Part shown: positions 63,771-64,000 of the stretch, piece after piece
How positions within the stretch are numbered: the stretch's first letter is position 1
Layout of the letters: every line of letters begins with the position of its first letter
Assembly: GCA_023231065.1 (NCBI GenBank)
Contig: JALNWE010000003.1
Location: forward strand, 26,549-90,548
Length of the DNA: 64,000 nucleotides
Source of the DNA: Bacteroidales bacterium
GTDB taxonomy: Bacteria > Bacteroidota > Bacteroidia > Bacteroidales > FEN-979
Direction: 5' to 3'
The notes under the pieces: generated by a model
What the model saw: only the letters and a program-made list of their open reading frames with translations
Told to the model about the DNA's origin: nothing
Databases searched by the model: none
Program-made: the position numbers and the translations under genes

Positions 63771-63800
63771 TTCAATCCGCATTCAATCCGCATTCAATCC
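63771..63800. repeat. 11-base direct repeats TTCAATCCGCA
   Basis: Two exact copies of TTCAATCCGCA (63771-63781, 63782-63792) and a third truncated to 8 bases precede the recombinase fragment. Confidence 0.85.
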
Positions 63801-63810
63801 TTGTATACTC

Positions 63811-64000
63811 AGAAGGGCATGCGTGAAAACCGGGATATTGAAAAAAGTGACCATGCATACCTTACGGCATTCCTTTGCGACTCATTTTCTTCAGCACAAC
63901 GACGACATCCGATATATTCAAAGTTTGTTAGGGCATTCAAATCCCAAGACTACACAAATTTACACCCATATAACAACCCGTGGATTGGATCAATTGAAAA
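63811..64000 (+). pseudogene. Tyrosine recombinase, 5'-truncated fragment running off the window
   Basis: The frame from 63811 to the window edge (about 63 codons) encodes the C-terminal active-site region of a XerC/D- or integron-type recombinase: TMHTLRHSFATHFLQ with the HxxR pair, then IRYIQSLLGHSNPKTTQIYTHI with His and the Tyr nucleophile. Before it the frame is closed by a stop at 63763 and contains repeat-like sequence instead of the N-terminal domain, so the gene is truncated on the left. The remaining C-terminus may continue beyond 64000. Confidence 0.75.

Larger units (their letters stand above)
63508..63810. other. Intergenic region between hydF and the recombinase remnant
   Basis: No gene is supported here. 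It holds an AGCGAC/GTCGCT hairpin at 63605-63622, the palindrome at 63655-63687, C/T-rich sequence from 63720 and short 11-base direct repeats at 63771-63800. The region looks like a boundary between native sequence and a decayed element. Confidence 0.6.

Overview
The window reads as a chromosomal segment of a Bacteroidota bacterium, probably an uncultured relative of the Bacteroidales. The signs are several promoters of the Bacteroidota type (TTTG, about 20 bases, TAnnTTTG), weak or absent Shine-Dalgarno sequences, two proteins with type IX secretion (T9SS) C-terminal sorting domains, many small exported proteins, and Bacteroidota-typical families such as DUF5606, a DPP III lipoprotein with HECLGH, a tricorn-like S41 protease and a patatin-barrel fusion. 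HydF suggests [FeFe]-hydrogenase and an anaerobic or fermentative life. No rRNA, tRNA, CRISPR array or complete mobile element was seen.

Layout. 1-2.1 kb: the 3' half of purB, a family 2-like glycosyltransferase and a DUF5606 protein. 2.2-12.2 kb: the most unusual part, seven genes for exported or membrane proteins: a FecR-like protein and a CHASE2 protein on the minus strand, an LPP20-like protein and a transglutaminase-like/propeller protein on the plus strand, then on the minus strand two exported caspase-like proteases (one with a PEGA-like tail, one fused to an FGE-like domain) on either side of an LPP20-like/DUF4384 protein. 12.4-19.2 kb: pyrK-pyrD, a small lipoprotein, murB, two glycosyltransferases and a tandem universal stress protein. 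19.2-26.9 kb (minus): a LysM/periplasmic-binding fusion behind guaA, an M23 peptidase, DPP III and comB. 26.9-31.7 kb (minus): an operon of four exported proteins ending in a three-module leucine-rich-repeat protein. 31.8-35.8 kb: gcvT, a membrane nucleotide-sugar dehydratase and miaA. 35.8-45 kb (minus): a hybrid sensor kinase, a T9SS protein with duplicated domains, a PocR-PAS kinase and a tricorn-like protease. 45.2-52.8 kb (plus): OsmC-like protein, a Cys/Met PLP enzyme, patatin-barrel protein, DUF349 protein, aroC. 52.8-58.9 kb (minus): an FMN riboswitch with a terminator ahead of ribD-ribE-ribBA-ribH, followed by the aguB/aguA pair for agmatine-to-putrescine conversion. 58.9-64 kb: a second T9SS protein, an SDR, hydF and a 5'-truncated tyrosine recombinase at the right edge.

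How it fits together. Most genes are housekeeping: purine, pyrimidine, riboflavin, chorismate, polyamine, peptidoglycan and one-carbon steps. The envelope-directed operons at 2.2-12.2 and 26.9-31.7 kb are the parts without a clear textbook role. Arrays of 7-base (once 8-base) tandem repeats sit between genes at five places and look like one related family.
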